This document shows, piece by piece, positions 62,753 to 64,000 of a stretch of DNA of 64,000 bases. Below the pieces are notes generated by a model. It was not told the origin of the DNA, searched no databases, and was given only the letters and a program-made list of their open reading frames with translations. Every line of letters starts with the position of its first letter. Position 1 is the stretch's first letter. A program made the position numbers and the translations under genes. The stretch is from Nitrospira sp. GTDB taxonomy: Bacteria > Nitrospirota > Nitrospiria > Nitrospirales > Nitrospiraceae. The stretch is taken from NCBI GenBank assembly GCA_037045225.1, contig JBAOHZ010000009.1, positions 2,480,001 to 2,544,000 of the forward strand, read 5' to 3'.

Positions 62753-64000
62753 ATGAACATCGGTCACATCGGTATCGGGCTGTTCTTCATCGCGTCGGCG
62801 CTGGTGATGGGCCTGTTTGAGCTGGAGGTCACGCCACCTCTGTGGTGGGACGAGGGGTGGACACTCTGCGTCGCGCGGCAATGGGTGGAGACCGGCCACT
62901 ATGGTTGCCTGCTGAACGGGCAACCGGCGCCGCCGATCTTAGCCGGGCACTTTCCGGTCGTGGCATCGATTGCCGCCGGCTTCCGCCTGTTCGGCGTGGG
63001 GGTATGGCAGGCGAGGCTTGTGGAGCTGGTCTATGCCTTCGGTGCCTTGGGTCTTCTGTATGGACTCACCTCGAAATTGTACAACCACGCTGTCGCACTC
63101 GGAACCCTGGGACTCCTGCTCTTCTTGCCCAGCAATTGGCAGATGCATCCGCTCATCATGGGGCGGCAGGTGTTGGGGGAGATGCCGATGCTGTTTTTTT
63201 TCCTGGCCGGCGCCATGTGCCTGGTGTTGGTGGAACGTCATCGCTTGTGGTGGGGAGGGGCCGTTGCCTGTTGGGGCATCGCGCTCATGACCAAAGCGCA
63301 GATTCGTCCGTTCTTGACCCTGGCGCTGGTGATGACCAGTGTGGTCGCGCTGCTTCGAGGTGAACGACGGATCGCTGGGCTGATGGCCGCTGGTGCAGCT
63401 GGAGGCTGGGTGGTCCTGTACGTGCTGGATGGGCTGCGAGTGGTGATACTGCAAGGCCATACGCTGCCGAATCCCCCGATGTCCGGCCTTCTTCAGGTGT
63501 CGGCCCTCGTGTTGGTGCCGATCATTCGGCTCGATGCGCTGCTGTTTACGCTGCAATTCTGCCTGCCGACGCTCTGTGGATTAGGCTTTGCGTCATGGAC
63601 GATGTGGTCTCAGTGGAGACAATCCCGTTCATTTCAGCTCGCCGATGCGGTTCGATTGATGCTACTGACCTTCTCTCTCAGCTGGTTCGGCTGGTTCTTT
63701 CTCCTATCGCTCGGTGGGGCACGATATGCCTTTCCCATGTGGTTCGTCTCGGCGCCGTTTGTGGTGGCGCTTTTGCACGATTGGAGTCGGGGGTATGACG
63801 TCAGGGGTATCGCCCGATCGCTCTGGTCTGGGGTTCGGGCCGGGGAGATGGCACTGCCGCAGATCAAGAGCATTGGCGCGGTGCTGCTTGTGCTTCTTTC
63901 CCTCTGGATGGTGGTCGCAACTCGGTATGCGTTCCGCGGGCGGGAAGATGGGAGTGCGTTGCAGGAGGTGGCGGCGTATTTGCACCGACGGGTACCCAGC
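62753..64000 (+). CDS. GT39-like membrane glycosyltransferase, partial
   Basis: An open frame from ATG 62753 running past the right edge (more than 416 residues seen). Residues 1-20 form the first helix; P-P-L-W-W-D-E-G-W-T-L at about 28-38 is the D-E motif of GT39/ArnT-like integral membrane transferases that take sugars from lipid carriers. Further helices follow at about 70, 110, 150, 170 and onward. It may finish surface glycan assembly. The end lies outside. Confidence 0.85.
   Translation, partial: MNIGHIGIGLFFIASALVMGLFELEVTPPLWWDEGWTLCVARQWVETGHYGCLLNGQPAPPILAGHFPVVASIAAGFRLFGVGVWQARLVELVYAFGALGLLYGLTSKLYNHAVALGTLGLLLFLPSNWQMHPLIMGRQVLGEMPMLFFFLAGAMCLVLVERHRLWWGGAVACWGIALMTKAQIRPFLTLALVMTSVVALLRGERRIAGLMAAGAAGGWVVLYVLDGLRVVILQGHTLPNPPMSGLLQVSALVLVPIIRLDALLFTLQFCLPTLCGLGFASWTMWSQWRQSRSFQLADAVRLMLLTFSLSWFGWFFLLSLGGARYAFPMWFVSAPFVVALLHDWSRGYDVRGIARSLWSGVRAGEMALPQIKSIGAVLLVLLSLWMVVATRYAFRGREDGSALQEVAAYLHRRVPS

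Overview
The window is a GC-rich, densely packed chromosomal stretch from a Gram-negative bacterium: ExbB/ExbD, two TonB-dependent receptors, several outer-membrane-type lipoproteins and an RND pump all require an outer membrane. A hopanoid/carotenoid gene block, a SmbP-type metal-binding protein, a cytochrome P460-fold protein and many paired regulators recall Nitrospira (Nitrospirota), possibly an ammonia-oxidising or comammox lineage. That assignment is inference from gene content; no rRNA or other marker gene is present. I found no tRNA, rRNA, CRISPR array, insertion sequence or prophage.

Layout. (1) 1-4.1 kb: TonB energising genes exbB and exbD, a TonB receptor, and a PepSY-TM gene broken by an in-frame stop. 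(2) 4.3-15.4 kb: envelope and metal handling: DUF4188, a DUF2946-like exported protein, a TPR protein, a P460-fold protein lacking its haem histidine, SmbP, a cupredoxin-fold protein, an Slp lipoprotein, a DsbA-like protein, a copper ATPase with three YHS domains, and an HtrA protease. (3) 15.6-21.1 kb: a signalling run with a lipoprotein, a HAMP membrane protein, a prepilin-like protein with a poly-Gly insert, a hybrid histidine kinase and an HD-GYP response regulator. (4) 21.2-23.7 kb: nikR with a palindromic operator candidate, followed 7 bp later by a TonB receptor, a probable nickel-uptake unit. (5) 23.9-31.9 kb: a DNA glycosylase (+), then minus-strand genes: a kinase-like protein lacking its phospho-accepting His, a holin-family membrane protein, a cytochrome c, carotenoid hydratase, hpnA and a prenyl synthase. 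(6) 32.4-44.1 kb: mixed small genes, one intact and one broken toxin-antitoxin pair, a broken FKBP isomerase, DUF2914, DUF2167, an M50 protease, a flavin reductase, an AdoMet decarboxylase-like protein and an SCP2 protein. (7) 44.2-50.6 kb, minus strand: a TetR/adaptor/RND efflux operon and two tandem paralogous exported proteins. (8) 50.6-56.2 kb: a six-gene run that reads as a phosphonate head-group pathway: a two-subunit phosphonopyruvate decarboxylase-like enzyme, a 2-aminoethylphosphonate transaminase-like enzyme, a cytidylyltransferase-like enzyme, a nucleotidyltransferase/CDP-alcohol phosphotransferase fusion and a membrane flippase-like protein. (9) 56.5-64 kb: a surface-glycan cluster with four glycosyltransferases, a Wzx-type flippase and a GT39-like membrane transferase cut by the window end.

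The strongest candidate for something new is region 8 joined to region 9: a possible route to aminoethylphosphonate-bearing lipids or glycans. No PEP mutase gene is present here, so the pathway would need one elsewhere. A second signal is a family of about 90-120 bp imperfect palindromes in at least five intergenic spots, apparently a REP- or MITE-like element of this genome. A third is that three genes carry in-frame nonsense substitutions while their flanking codons stay well conserved.
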